The position numbers and the translations under genes were made by a program. Below are positions 1-7,332 of a stretch of 64,000 bases of DNA, piece by piece (positions within the stretch are counted from its first letter, which is position 1; the number at the start of each line of letters is the position of its first letter). This stretch comes from Aliivibrio finisterrensis_A (GTDB taxonomy: Bacteria; Pseudomonadota; Gammaproteobacteria; Enterobacterales; Vibrionaceae), in assembly GCF_004167675.1 (NCBI RefSeq), contig NZ_SEZQ01000005.1. One strand, given 5' to 3'. The notes under the pieces are model-generated. The model did not search any database. It was given only the letters and a program-made list of their open reading frames with translations, and was not told the origin of the DNA.

Positions 1-119
1 GGACTATATACAATCCACCCAGTCTGCTTTAGATCCAACTGGGTGGTTTCTCGGGTTGATGAGAAACGCTTTAATAGGGGTATATTTTTCTTAATTGAAA
101 ACGGGGTTATCATATCCAT
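1..119 (-). CDS. serB: Phosphoserine phosphatase SerB, N-terminal fragment (runs off the window)
   Basis: An open frame starts at the ATG complementary to 117-119 and stays open to position 1 (39 codons). An AGGA ribosome site lies about 10 bases upstream of the ATG. The visible residues begin MDMITPFSIKK and reach a TGWIVYS segment, which resembles the NWIVFG segment near the start of Vibrio SerB. SerB removes the phosphate from phosphoserine in the last step of serine synthesis. Its divergent neighbour at 253 is the ytjB/smp gene, the pair seen beside serB in enterobacteria and vibrios. The catalytic HAD motifs lie outside the window, so the call rests on the short N-terminus and synteny. 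Confidence 0.7.
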   Translation of the reverse strand, partial: MDMITPFSIKKNIPLLKRFSSTRETTQLDLKQTGWIVYS

Positions 120-194
120 GATTCGTATCCTTACTAATCCTATCTCAAAAATACCGATTGCAGAGCAGATGAGCAAGAGCCAAACGACATAAAC

Positions 195-222
195 TGCTAT
201 TTTTCTGTAAATTGAGTATAAT
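195..222 (+). promoter_or_regulatory. Probable sigma-70 promoter of ytjB
   Basis: A perfect TATAAT lies at 217-222, about 30 bases before the ytjB start, in the context TGAGTATAAT. No convincing -35 element is visible. The same TGAGTATAAT context occurs before prfC and nupC in this window. Confidence 0.5.
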
Positions 223-252
223 TCCCTCATTCTAATTTGCGTGGTGATCTCG

Positions 253-849
253 ATGCTTTCTCAAAATTTTATTGTAAAAAGCCTAATGCTAATTTCCCTT
301 CTTGCATTCAGTTACTTTATCTTAATCAACAGTACCGTTATCAGTGATAATAACCAAATTATACAAAATAAGCAGCTGCAAGATCTTAGTCGTACTATGG
401 TACGCCAAGCTGCTCTCTTTTCTGTTGAGAATATAAAACAAGACAATCACGAAGGCTTACTTCAACTGGCTAATAACTTAGCCACAGAACCTCTCGTATT
501 TGATGCAACAATATACGATGCAGAAGGTGGGATCCTAGCCAAAAGTGATAATGCGCTGACCGCTTCACAAATTACAGGGTTAAATACACCACTCTCTATA
601 GATGGTATTGGACGCCAGCAATTAATCGAACCGATAATCAAAGAAGATCGTTTACTTGGCTTTCTTCGAGTCACCTTTGAGAAGTCGACACTGACAGGGT
701 TTGCTAATCACCATTACCGTAAAAGCGATCGCTTAATGTTTGGTATGTTAGTAATCAGTTTAGTTTCAGGGATGATGATTATGGCTTTATTACGAAAAAG
801 AGAGCGTTCGAGTAAACCAGTTACCACATTATTTGGTGGTAAAGCATAA
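253..849 (+). CDS. ytjB: YtjB/Smp-family membrane protein (AhpA-like)
   Basis: A protein of 198 residues with an N-terminal transmembrane segment (about residues 8-28), a periplasmic part of about 120 residues, and a second transmembrane segment (about 155-180) followed by a basic tail (RKRERSSK). This two-helix layout fits the YtjB/Smp family, found next to serB in many gammaproteobacteria; some Vibrio annotations call it a haemolysin regulator, AhpA. The molecular function is not established. The ATG at 253 was preferred over an in-frame GTG at 241 because GGTGAT precedes it and the GTG has no ribosome site. A bidirectional terminator follows directly. Confidence 0.75.
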   Translation: MLSQNFIVKSLMLISLLAFSYFILINSTVISDNNQIIQNKQLQDLSRTMVRQAALFSVENIKQDNHEGLLQLANNLATEPLVFDATIYDAEGGILAKSDNALTASQITGLNTPLSIDGIGRQQLIEPIIKEDRLLGFLRVTFEKSTLTGFANHHYRKSDRLMFGMLVISLVSGMMIMALLRKRERSSKPVTTLFGGKA

Positions 850-856
850 AAAGAAA

Positions 857-888
857 GGCGATGAAGTTACCCTCATCGCCTTTTTATT
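857..888. terminator. Bidirectional terminator between ytjB and deoD
   Basis: GGCGATGA at 857-864 pairs with TCATCGCC at 873-880. A T-run follows at 881-885 and an A-rich run precedes at 848-856, so it can serve both convergent genes. Confidence 0.85.
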
Positions 889-915
889 TCTAAATATTTT
901 TTGTTACGCGTATTA

Positions 916-1632
916 CTACTTGTCGCCAAGCAGTACTGAATCTAATGCAATTAGCATCATTTCATCAAATGTTGTTGCACGCTCATCAGAGGTTGTTTGC
1001 TCACCGGTTTTAATGTGATCCGATACAGTACAAATCGCTAATGCTTTTGCGCCGTACTCTGCAGCCACGCCGTACATGCCCGCCGCTTCCATCTCTACGC
1101 CTACGATGCCGTATTTGTCCATTAGGTCAAACATGCTTGGATCTGGTGTGTAGAACAACTCAGCAGAGAAAAGGTTACCTACTTTTACATCGATACCACG
1201 CGCTTGAGCAGCTAGCTCTGCATTACGAACCATTTCATAATCAGCAATTGCTGCAAAGTCATGATCTTTAAAACGGATACGGTTCACTTTTGAATCCGTA
1301 CATGCGCCCATGCCAATGACTACATCACGTAACTTAATGCCTTCATTAACCGCACCACAACTACCAACACGGATAACTTTTTTAACGCCGAAATCTTTCA
1401 CTAACTCTGTCATGTAAATTGAGCATGACGGGATACCCATACCGTGGCCCATAACAGAAATCTTACGGCCTTTATAAGTACCTGTAAAACCGTACATATT
1501 ACGAACATCACATACTTGCACTACATCATCAAGAAATGTCTCTGCAATGTATTTTGCGCGGATTGGGTCACCAGGCATCAGTACTACGTCTGCAAAATCA
1601 CCCATTTCAGCATTAATATGTGGAGTAGCCAT
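916..1632 (-). CDS. deoD: Purine nucleoside phosphorylase DeoD
   Basis: A 238-residue trimeric-type PNP (hexamer in bacteria), close to the 239 residues of E. coli DeoD. It splits purine (deoxy)nucleosides with phosphate to base and (deoxy)ribose 1-phosphate. Family landmarks visible are MATPHINAEMGDFAD at the start with His5, the LMPGDPIRAKYIAE phosphate-binding loop, VRNMYGFTGTYKG, GVEMEAAGMYG for ribose binding and CTVSDH with the catalytic Asp. It is the last gene of the minus-strand deo series (deoC-deoA-deoB-deoD), 71 bp after deoB, and ends at the shared terminator. Confidence 0.97.
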   Translation of the reverse strand: MATPHINAEMGDFADVVLMPGDPIRAKYIAETFLDDVVQVCDVRNMYGFTGTYKGRKISVMGHGMGIPSCSIYMTELVKDFGVKKVIRVGSCGAVNEGIKLRDVVIGMGACTDSKVNRIRFKDHDFAAIADYEMVRNAELAAQARGIDVKVGNLFSAELFYTPDPSMFDLMDKYGIVGVEMEAAGMYGVAAEYGAKALAICTVSDHIKTGEQTTSDERATTFDEMMLIALDSVLLGDK

Positions 1633-1703
1633 AATTTATATCCTTGCTTATTTAACTTTAAATAGAAAAAAGCAGTAGAGAGAGCTCTACTGCTTATTAT
1701 TTT

Positions 1704-2924
1704 TTATAGGAACGATTTTCCATATTCCATATCGGAGGTTTCAAAGTACTCTGCTAAGGTTTGACCAATATCTGCAAAGGTATCACGGCGGCCTAATGAA
1801 CCCGCTGGTACTTTATGACCATAAACAATGACTGGAATATGCTCACGAGTATGATCCGTACCCGGCCATGTTGGATCACAACCGTGATCCGCCGTTAAAA
1901 TAAGAATATCGTCTTCTTGCAGCATATCCATGATTTCAGGAAGGCGACCATCAAAGTACTCTAACGCAGCGGCATAACCTGCAACATCACGACGGTGGCC
2001 ATACGCTGAATCGAAATCTACGAAATTTGTAAATACGATGGTGTTATCACCTGCTGTTTCAATTGCGTCTTTAGTCGCATCAAACAATGCAGGGATACCT
2101 GTCGCTTTGGTTTTCTTAGTAATACCGCAGCCAGCATAGATATCAGAGATCTTACCAATTGAGTGAACTTGTCCGCCTTTTTCATCCACTAATTTTTGTA
2201 AGATAGTCGCAGCTGGTGGCTCAAGAGATAAGTCACGACGGTTACCCGTACGTTCAAATTGACCTTTACCAGGGCCGATAAATGGACGAGCGATCACTCG
2301 ACCAATATTGTAATCTTCAAGCTCTTCACGCGCGATTTGGCATAATGCTAATAAGTTATCTAAACCAAATGTCTCTTCATGGCAGGCAATTTGGAATACG
2401 GAATCGGCAGAGGTATAGAAAATAGGCATGCCTGTTTTCATGTGCTCTTCGCCCAAGTCATCAAGCACTTGTGTGCCCGATGCATGGCAGTTACCTAGGT
2501 AACCAGAAAGATTTGCACGAGCAAGAATACGATCTGTTAACTCTTTAGGAAAACTGTTTTCTTTATCGCTAAAGTAGCCCCAATCAAATAATACAGGTAC
2601 GCCAGCAATTTCCCAGTGACCAGAAGGCGTATCTTTACCTGAAGACAATTCGGCAGCATGACCGTAAGCACCAATGATCTCAGCGTTCGCGTCTAAACCT
2701 GCGGCAAATTGACCTGTGGACTCTTTACCTGCCATCGCTAAACCAAGCTTAGAAAGGTTTGGAAGAGTTAAAGGCCCTTTACGATTACTGTTATCAGCTA
2801 GGCCTTTATCACACTGTTCTGCAATATGCCCCATCGTATCTGAACCTACGTCGCCAAACTCCTCAGCGTCGCCTGCGGCACCAATACCAAATGAATCTAG
2901 TACTAAAATTATTGCACGTTTCAT
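1704..2924 (-). CDS. deoB: Phosphopentomutase DeoB
   Basis: A 406-residue alkaline-phosphatase-superfamily enzyme that interconverts (deoxy)ribose 1-phosphate and 5-phosphate, linking the phosphorylases to DeoC. Metal-site motifs are present: LDSFGIGAAGDAE at the start, DTPSGHWE around the phosphorylated Thr, and LTADHGCDPTWPGTDHTRE near the C-terminus. The length equals the family norm (about 407). It begins only 10 bp after the deoA stop, consistent with one operon. A 71 bp gap separates it from deoD. Confidence 0.97.
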   Translation of the reverse strand: MKRAIILVLDSFGIGAAGDAEEFGDVGSDTMGHIAEQCDKGLADNSNRKGPLTLPNLSKLGLAMAGKESTGQFAAGLDANAEIIGAYGHAAELSSGKDTPSGHWEIAGVPVLFDWGYFSDKENSFPKELTDRILARANLSGYLGNCHASGTQVLDDLGEEHMKTGMPIFYTSADSVFQIACHEETFGLDNLLALCQIAREELEDYNIGRVIARPFIGPGKGQFERTGNRRDLSLEPPAATILQKLVDEKGGQVHSIGKISDIYAGCGITKKTKATGIPALFDATKDAIETAGDNTIVFTNFVDFDSAYGHRRDVAGYAAALEYFDGRLPEIMDMLQEDDILILTADHGCDPTWPGTDHTREHIPVIVYGHKVPAGSLGRRDTFADIGQTLAEYFETSDMEYGKSFL

Positions 2925-2934
2925 GTTTTCTTCC

Positions 2935-4266
2935 TTACACGTCTTCAGGGCGAATTTTGCGATAAACTTCCGGAGTCATTTCTGGTTGTTCTTCACTAAT
3001 CACAACGGCTGCTTTTACCGCATCCGCTGCTTGTTGCCATTGTTCTTCATTACGAGCGTGAATCATTGCTAATGGTTGTTCTGTATCGGCAGTTTGGCCT
3101 AGACGGATCATATCACTTAAACCAACCGCATAATCAATAGTATCCGTTGCAACACGACGACCGCCGCCCATGCCCACTACAGCCATACCTAAGTCGCGAG
3201 TATCCATCGCATTAACAATACCCGCTTTATCAGCAAATACAGGTTTAATGATTTGTGCGCTTTCTAAATGATTATCGTAATTTTCAATAATGTCACTTGG
3301 GCCACCAAGGCCAAACACCATTTTACCAAAGCATTCTGCCGCTTTACCATTATCTAGTACAGATTGTAGTTTAGCACGCGCTTCTTGTTCATCTTTTGCT
3401 AAGTTAGCAATGACTAACATTTCAGCACACAACGCCATCGTAACTTCGTATAAGCGAGGATTACGGTATTCACCCGTTAGGAAACGAATCGCTTCACGTA
3501 CTTCTAATGCGTTACCAGCTGTCGAGGCAAGCACTTGGTTCATATCTGTTAATAATGCCGTAGTCTTGGTTCCAGCCCCATTAGCTACTGCTACAATTGA
3601 TTTTGCTAGTTCTTCTGACGCTTCGTAAGTTGGCATAAATGCACCAGAACCCACTTTAACATCCATAACTAACGAGTCTAAACCAGCGGCTAATTTCTTA
3701 GACAAAATAGAGGCTGTAATTAATGAAATATTATCAACCGTTGCCGTTACATCACGAGTTGCATATACACGCTTATCAGCCGGTGCTAAATCACCCGTTT
3801 GACCAATAATTGCTACACCCGCTTCTTTAGTCACTTTACCAAAAACCTCATTGCTTGGCATAATGTTGTAGCCAGCAATTGACTCTAGTTTATCTAGCGT
3901 ACCACCAGTATGACCTAAACCACGGCCAGAGATCATAGGAACATAACCGCCACACGCTGCCACCATTGGGCCAAGCATCAATGACGTTACATCGCCTACA
4001 CCACCAGTAGAATGCTTATCAACGATTGGCCCATCAAAGTTCATGTAGCCCCAATCAATCACCATTCCTGAATCACGCATAGCACACGTTAATGCGATAC
4101 GTTCAGGCATTGTCATTTCATTAAAGTAAACCGCCATTGCAAATGCAGCAATTTGACCTTCAGATACCGTATTTTTTGCAACACCTTGAATAAAAAAGTT
4201 AATTTCTTCTGTTGTTAGTACTTTATTGTCACGCTTTCTGCGAATAATCTCTTGTGGTAGATACAT
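2935..4266 (-). CDS. deoA: Thymidine phosphorylase DeoA
   Basis: A 443-residue homodimeric nucleoside phosphorylase of the DeoA/TrpD fold, which converts thymidine and deoxyuridine to base plus deoxyribose 1-phosphate. Recognisable parts are the N-terminal helical domain (LPQEIIRRKRDN), the glycine-rich phosphate loop DKHSTGGVGD, and the signature SGRGLGHTGGTLDKLES. The length matches E. coli DeoA (440). It lies between deoC (116 bp upstream) and deoB (10 bp downstream). Confidence 0.97.
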   Translation of the reverse strand: MYLPQEIIRRKRDNKVLTTEEINFFIQGVAKNTVSEGQIAAFAMAVYFNEMTMPERIALTCAMRDSGMVIDWGYMNFDGPIVDKHSTGGVGDVTSLMLGPMVAACGGYVPMISGRGLGHTGGTLDKLESIAGYNIMPSNEVFGKVTKEAGVAIIGQTGDLAPADKRVYATRDVTATVDNISLITASILSKKLAAGLDSLVMDVKVGSGAFMPTYEASEELAKSIVAVANGAGTKTTALLTDMNQVLASTAGNALEVREAIRFLTGEYRNPRLYEVTMALCAEMLVIANLAKDEQEARAKLQSVLDNGKAAECFGKMVFGLGGPSDIIENYDNHLESAQIIKPVFADKAGIVNAMDTRDLGMAVVGMGGGRRVATDTIDYAVGLSDMIRLGQTADTEQPLAMIHARNEEQWQQAADAVKAAVVISEEQPEMTPEVYRKIRPEDV

Positions 4267-4382
4267 TAGTGCCTCCCCAATCTTAGTTGGGTAATTTAAT
4301 ATAAGTAGGGTTGAGGTAGGTGAGACGGTAATGCCTCACCTAAGTCGATTTATTTTTTAGCTATAAATCAAGTAACGAGAAA

Positions 4383-5159
4383 CTAGTAAGCTGATGGATC
4401 AGCTGTTTCTTCTGTTACTTCTAATGTATTTAGTAGATTAGTCAGTAGGCTTGATGCACCAAAACGGTAGTGCATGTTATCAGCCCAATCGCCACCTAAG
4501 ATATCATCAGCCATTGCTAGGTATGCTTGTGCATCTTCAGCAGTACGAACGCCACCAGCAGGCTTAAAGCCAACTGTTTTCGCTACGCCCATATCACGAA
4601 TAACTTCTAGCATCATGCGTGCGTATTCTGGTGTTGCATTAACAGGTACTTTACCTGTTGATGTTTTAATAAAGTTAGCGCCAGCTTCAATACAGATTTG
4701 AGATGCTTTCTTAATTAACGCTTCTTCTTTTAGCTCACCCGTTTCGATGATCACTTTAAGAAGAACATCACCACACGCTTCTTTACACTGCTTAACTAGC
4801 TCAAAACCAACCGTTTCATCACCTGCGATAAGCGCACGGTATGGGAATACCACGTCAACTTCATCAGCACCATAAGCAACAGCAGCTTTAGTTTCTGCAA
4901 CTGCGATAGCGATATCGTCATTACCGTGTGGGAAGTTAGTTACTGTTGCGATACGCACTTCTGGTGTACCTTGCTCGCGCAGCGTTTTCTTAGCGATAGG
5001 AACAAAACGTGGGTAAATACAAACTGCTGCGGTATTGCCTACTGCTGTTTTTGCATTTTTACACAGTGCAATTACTGCTTCGTCTGTATCATTATCGTTA
5101 AGCGTCGTTAAATCCATTAATTGTAATGCACGTAGTGCCGCTGCTTTTAAATCGCTCAT
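4383..5159 (-). CDS. deoC: Deoxyribose-phosphate aldolase DeoC
   Basis: A 258-residue class I aldolase cleaving deoxyribose 5-phosphate to acetaldehyde and glyceraldehyde 3-phosphate. The Schiff-base lysine lies in the FIKTSTGK motif (about Lys165), and VDVVFPYRALIAGDE is also typical. The start is the ATG at 5159, preceded by GGAGATAACA. The frame is open further upstream (to 5270), but that stretch has no ribosome site and lies in the hairpin-rich leader. First enzyme gene of the deo series. Confidence 0.95.
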   Translation of the reverse strand: MSDLKAAALRALQLMDLTTLNDNDTDEAVIALCKNAKTAVGNTAAVCIYPRFVPIAKKTLREQGTPEVRIATVTNFPHGNDDIAIAVAETKAAVAYGADEVDVVFPYRALIAGDETVGFELVKQCKEACGDVLLKVIIETGELKEEALIKKASQICIEAGANFIKTSTGKVPVNATPEYARMMLEVIRDMGVAKTVGFKPAGGVRTAEDAQAYLAMADDILGGDWADNMHYRFGASSLLTNLLNTLEVTEETADPSAY

Positions 5160-5194
5160 TGTTATCTCCAAAATAGAATAAATTCTTTGATAGT

Positions 5195-5406
5195 TTTGCT
5201 GTTCATATATTAAGTTCAACAGCAAATGAGCGGACTTGATTCCCTGAAGACTTGAACGCATAACGCTCAATCAATATCCATTTTGCCGCCAGTACTTACT
5301 TCAATAGTATGAATGAGTACCGCTCTAACGTCTCATCATGAGACACCGTTGAAACATGGTTCATTTTACCAATACTTGTTCAGTGGCACTAGTGAAACCA
5401 TGTTTC
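5195..5406 (-). promoter_or_regulatory. Hairpin-rich leader upstream of deoC (possible structured RNA or operators)
   Basis: Five inverted repeats lie in about 210 bp between the xapX-like gene and deoC. TTTGCTGTT 5195-5203 pairs with AACAGCAAA 5218-5226. TTGAACG 5252-5258 pairs with CGCTCAA 5264-5270, and one mismatch becomes a G-U pair on the minus-strand RNA. An imperfect GTAC-ended repeat spans about 5291-5320. GTCTCA and TGAGAC form a short hairpin at 5330-5344. GAAACATGGTT 5351-5361 pairs with AACCATGTTTC 5396-5406. None is followed by a U-run on the minus strand, so these are not ordinary terminators. Function unknown: leader RNA, small RNA or protein operators are all possible. Confidence 0.5.
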
Positions 5407-5424
5407 CATAGAAAGACACTGAGA

Positions 5425-5595
5425 TTATGAAAAGAAACGTTCAACAATCCATTGGTAGCCGACTGCACCGGCGTAAACACCGACGATTCCCATCACTCCA
5501 GAAAGAACTGGTGGCGCTGGAATAGGTAGCTTAATTGCAGAGAAAACAACTCCAACAATCAAACCTGCGAACATAGACAGTAAAACTTCATTCAT
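5425..5595 (-). CDS. XapX-domain small membrane protein (DUF1427)
   Basis: A 56-residue protein starting at the ATG complementary to 5593-5595, with GAGAG about 9 bases upstream. It begins MNEVLLSMFAGLIVGVVF, has a central KLPIPAPP motif and then a second hydrophobic segment (GVMGIVGVYAGAVGY). That pattern is the XapX domain: two transmembrane helices joined by a proline-rich turn. The family is named for a gene near the E. coli xanthosine-utilisation genes and has no proven function. Here it sits between nupC and deoC on the same strand, which supports a role linked to nucleoside transport or catabolism. Confidence 0.85.
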   Translation of the reverse strand: MNEVLLSMFAGLIVGVVFSAIKLPIPAPPVLSGVMGIVGVYAGAVGYQWIVERFFS

Positions 5596-5690
5596 AATTA
5601 ACTCTCATTTTTTAGGTTATGTATGCATTAACTATAGACCATAGCTTATTGTTTTAACCTAACAGTTCCTCTCTCTTTTATTATGGATTC

Positions 5691-5789
5691 ATTATATCAA
5701 TATAATTTAGCTTGATTGTTTTCGCGTGGTAACGCAATCGGTTTGCATCTCAATCTTTTTACACAAAATATGTGAAATAACGTCATATT
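5691..5789 (-). promoter_or_regulatory. Probable promoter and CRP/CytR-like sites before the xapX-like gene and deo genes
   Basis: On the minus strand a TATAAT lies at 5691-5696. About 50 bp upstream, 5732-5748 reads ACGCAATCGGTTTGCAT, an inverted GCAA/TTGC pair of the kind bound by LacI-family repressors such as CytR. Further upstream, AATATGTGA and TCATATT (5767-5789) form an imperfect CRP-like palindrome with one extra central base. No clear -35 is visible, as is common for CRP-dependent promoters. Assignments are by eye and tentative. Confidence 0.4.
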
Positions 5790-5821
5790 TTCATCACACT
5801 TATTACTTAAATAACAGACAT

Positions 5822-5850
5822 AAAAAAACCCGCAATAAATGCGGGTTTTT
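5822..5850. terminator. Terminator of nupC
   Basis: AACCCGCA 5827-5834 pairs with TGCGGGTT 5840-5847. The A-run at 5822-5828 gives a U-run on the minus strand, just downstream of nupC, and T's also follow on the plus side. Confidence 0.85.
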
Positions 5851-5876
5851 GTGATTATCTGTTCTGCTCTATAAGA

Positions 5877-7133
5877 TTATAGAGATAGGAATAGACCTGC
5901 GATTGTTGCTGACATTAGGTTTGATAATGTACCAGCAGCAACGGCTTTCATACCCATCTTAGCGATGTCATGACGACGTTCTGGTGCAAGGCTACCAAGA
6001 CCACCAAGTAGAATCGCTACAGAAGAAAGGTTTGCGAAACCACATAGTGCGAATGAAATAATTGCTTTCGTTTTCTCAGAAAGAACAACTTCAGCGCCCT
6101 CAGCTAGGTACGGTGCAAAGTTTAAGTAAGCAACGAATTCGTTAACTACCAGTTTTTGTCCCAAGAAAGAACCCGCAATTGTTGCTTCTTCCCACGGCAC
6201 ACCGATAAGGAAGGCAACTGGAGCAAATACATAACCAAGAATAAGCTCTAGCGTAATCTCTGGCATACCGAACCAACCACCAATACCACCTAGGATACCG
6301 TTGATTAGAGCGATTAGACCGATGAATGCAAGAAGCATTGCACCTACGTTTAACGCAAGTTGCATACCGGTTGCTGCACCGGCTGCTGCTGCATCAATTA
6401 CGTTAGCTGGTTTGTCAGCGCCTTCTTGTTCTAAAGCATCAAATTGATCAACCGGAGTTTCTGTTTCTGGTTTCATGATTTTAGCAAACAGAAGTCCACC
6501 TGGTGCCGCCATGAATGATGCTGCGATTAAGTACTCTAGAGGCACGCCCATAGATGCATAACCAGCAAGTACACCACCAGCAACAGAAGCTAGACCACCA
6601 CACATTACTGCAAACAATTCAGATTGAGTCATTTTTGGAACAAACGGACGAACTACTAAAGGTGCTTCAGTTTGACCAACAAAGATGTTAGCGGTAGCTG
6701 ATAGTGATTCCGCACGAGATGTGCCAAGCGCTTTCTGTAGAGCACCACCTAGGAAGTTAATCACGATTTGCATGATGCCTAAGTAGTAAAGAACCGCTGT
6801 TAGTGAAGCGAAGAATACGATGACAGGAAGTACACGCAGTGCGAAGATGAAACCGCCGCCGCCAAATAATTCAAACATTTTACCCGATACTAGGCCACCG
6901 AATAAGAATTCGATACCTGTATTACCGTAGTTGATTACATTAGCAACCGCTTCAGATGCTCCTAAAAGTACATCACGACCCACAGGTACATAAAGTATGA
7001 ATGCACCTAAAAGAAATTGAATGGCAAAAGCGCCACCGACAGTACGTAGATTGATTGCTTTACGGTTATCAGATAGAAGTACTGCAAAAGCAAGCAGTGC
7101 TACAATCCCAACCAAGCTCATTAACAGGCTCAT
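5877..7133 (-). CDS. nupC: Concentrative nucleoside transporter NupC
   Basis: A 418-residue inner-membrane nucleoside:cation symporter of the CNT family, rich in hydrophobic segments throughout. Signature parts are the N-terminal LLAFAVLLSDNRKAINLRTV, the VGQTEAPLVVRPFV motif that forms part of the nucleoside site, and FALCGFANLSSVAILLGGLG near the C-terminus. It supplies substrates for the deo enzymes encoded just downstream. Its promoter region carries two CRP-type sites (7215-7230 and 7267-7282) upstream of a TATAAT at 7188-7193, and it ends at a strong terminator. Confidence 0.94.
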   Translation of the reverse strand: MSLLMSLVGIVALLAFAVLLSDNRKAINLRTVGGAFAIQFLLGAFILYVPVGRDVLLGASEAVANVINYGNTGIEFLFGGLVSGKMFELFGGGGFIFALRVLPVIVFFASLTAVLYYLGIMQIVINFLGGALQKALGTSRAESLSATANIFVGQTEAPLVVRPFVPKMTQSELFAVMCGGLASVAGGVLAGYASMGVPLEYLIAASFMAAPGGLLFAKIMKPETETPVDQFDALEQEGADKPANVIDAAAAGAATGMQLALNVGAMLLAFIGLIALINGILGGIGGWFGMPEITLELILGYVFAPVAFLIGVPWEEATIAGSFLGQKLVVNEFVAYLNFAPYLAEGAEVVLSEKTKAIISFALCGFANLSSVAILLGGLGSLAPERRHDIAKMGMKAVAAGTLSNLMSATIAGLFLSL

Positions 7134-7187
7134 AGTTAAAAGTTTCCCTAAAATTGATTGTTGGCGTGTTTCAAATTAGCGGGGGCG

Positions 7188-7193
7188 ATTATA
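7188..7193 (-). promoter_or_regulatory. -10 box of the nupC promoter
   Basis: TATAAT on the minus strand in the context TGAGTATAAT, about 55 bp upstream of the nupC ATG. The predicted transcription start is near 7181. No good -35 is present at the expected position, consistent with activator dependence. Confidence 0.6.
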
Positions 7194-7214
7194 CTCATTG
7201 AACCACCAATAAAG

Positions 7215-7230
7215 TAATGCTGTCGTCACA
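7215..7230 (-). promoter_or_regulatory. Proximal CRP-like half site of nupC
   Basis: On the minus strand TGTGA-CGACAG-CATTA: a perfect left half and a poor right half. Its centre (7222.5) is about 41.5 bp upstream of the predicted start, the classical class II CRP position. Confidence 0.45.
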
Positions 7231-7266
7231 TAATCGCGGCTGATACATGCTTTGTTCATTCATAAT

Positions 7267-7282
7267 TGTGATCATTATCACT
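7267..7282 (+). promoter_or_regulatory. Distal CRP site of nupC
   Basis: TGTGA-TCATTA-TCACT matches the CRP consensus at nine of ten half-site positions. Its centre (7274.5) is about 93.5 bp upstream of the predicted nupC start and 52 bp from the proximal site. Confidence 0.65.
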
Positions 7283-7332
7283 AAGGAGTTTCTAAATAAT
7301 CATCAATTACACCTAAAGAAATGACTAATAAC

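Noticed and set aside
15..46. CCACCCAGT/ACTGGGTGG inverted repeat as a terminator
   Set aside because: It lies inside the serB reading frame (1-119, minus), and no T-run follows.
5767..5789. A clear CRP site before the xapX-like gene
   Set aside because: The two halves are separated by one base too many for a canonical site, so it is reported only as CRP-like within the promoter region.
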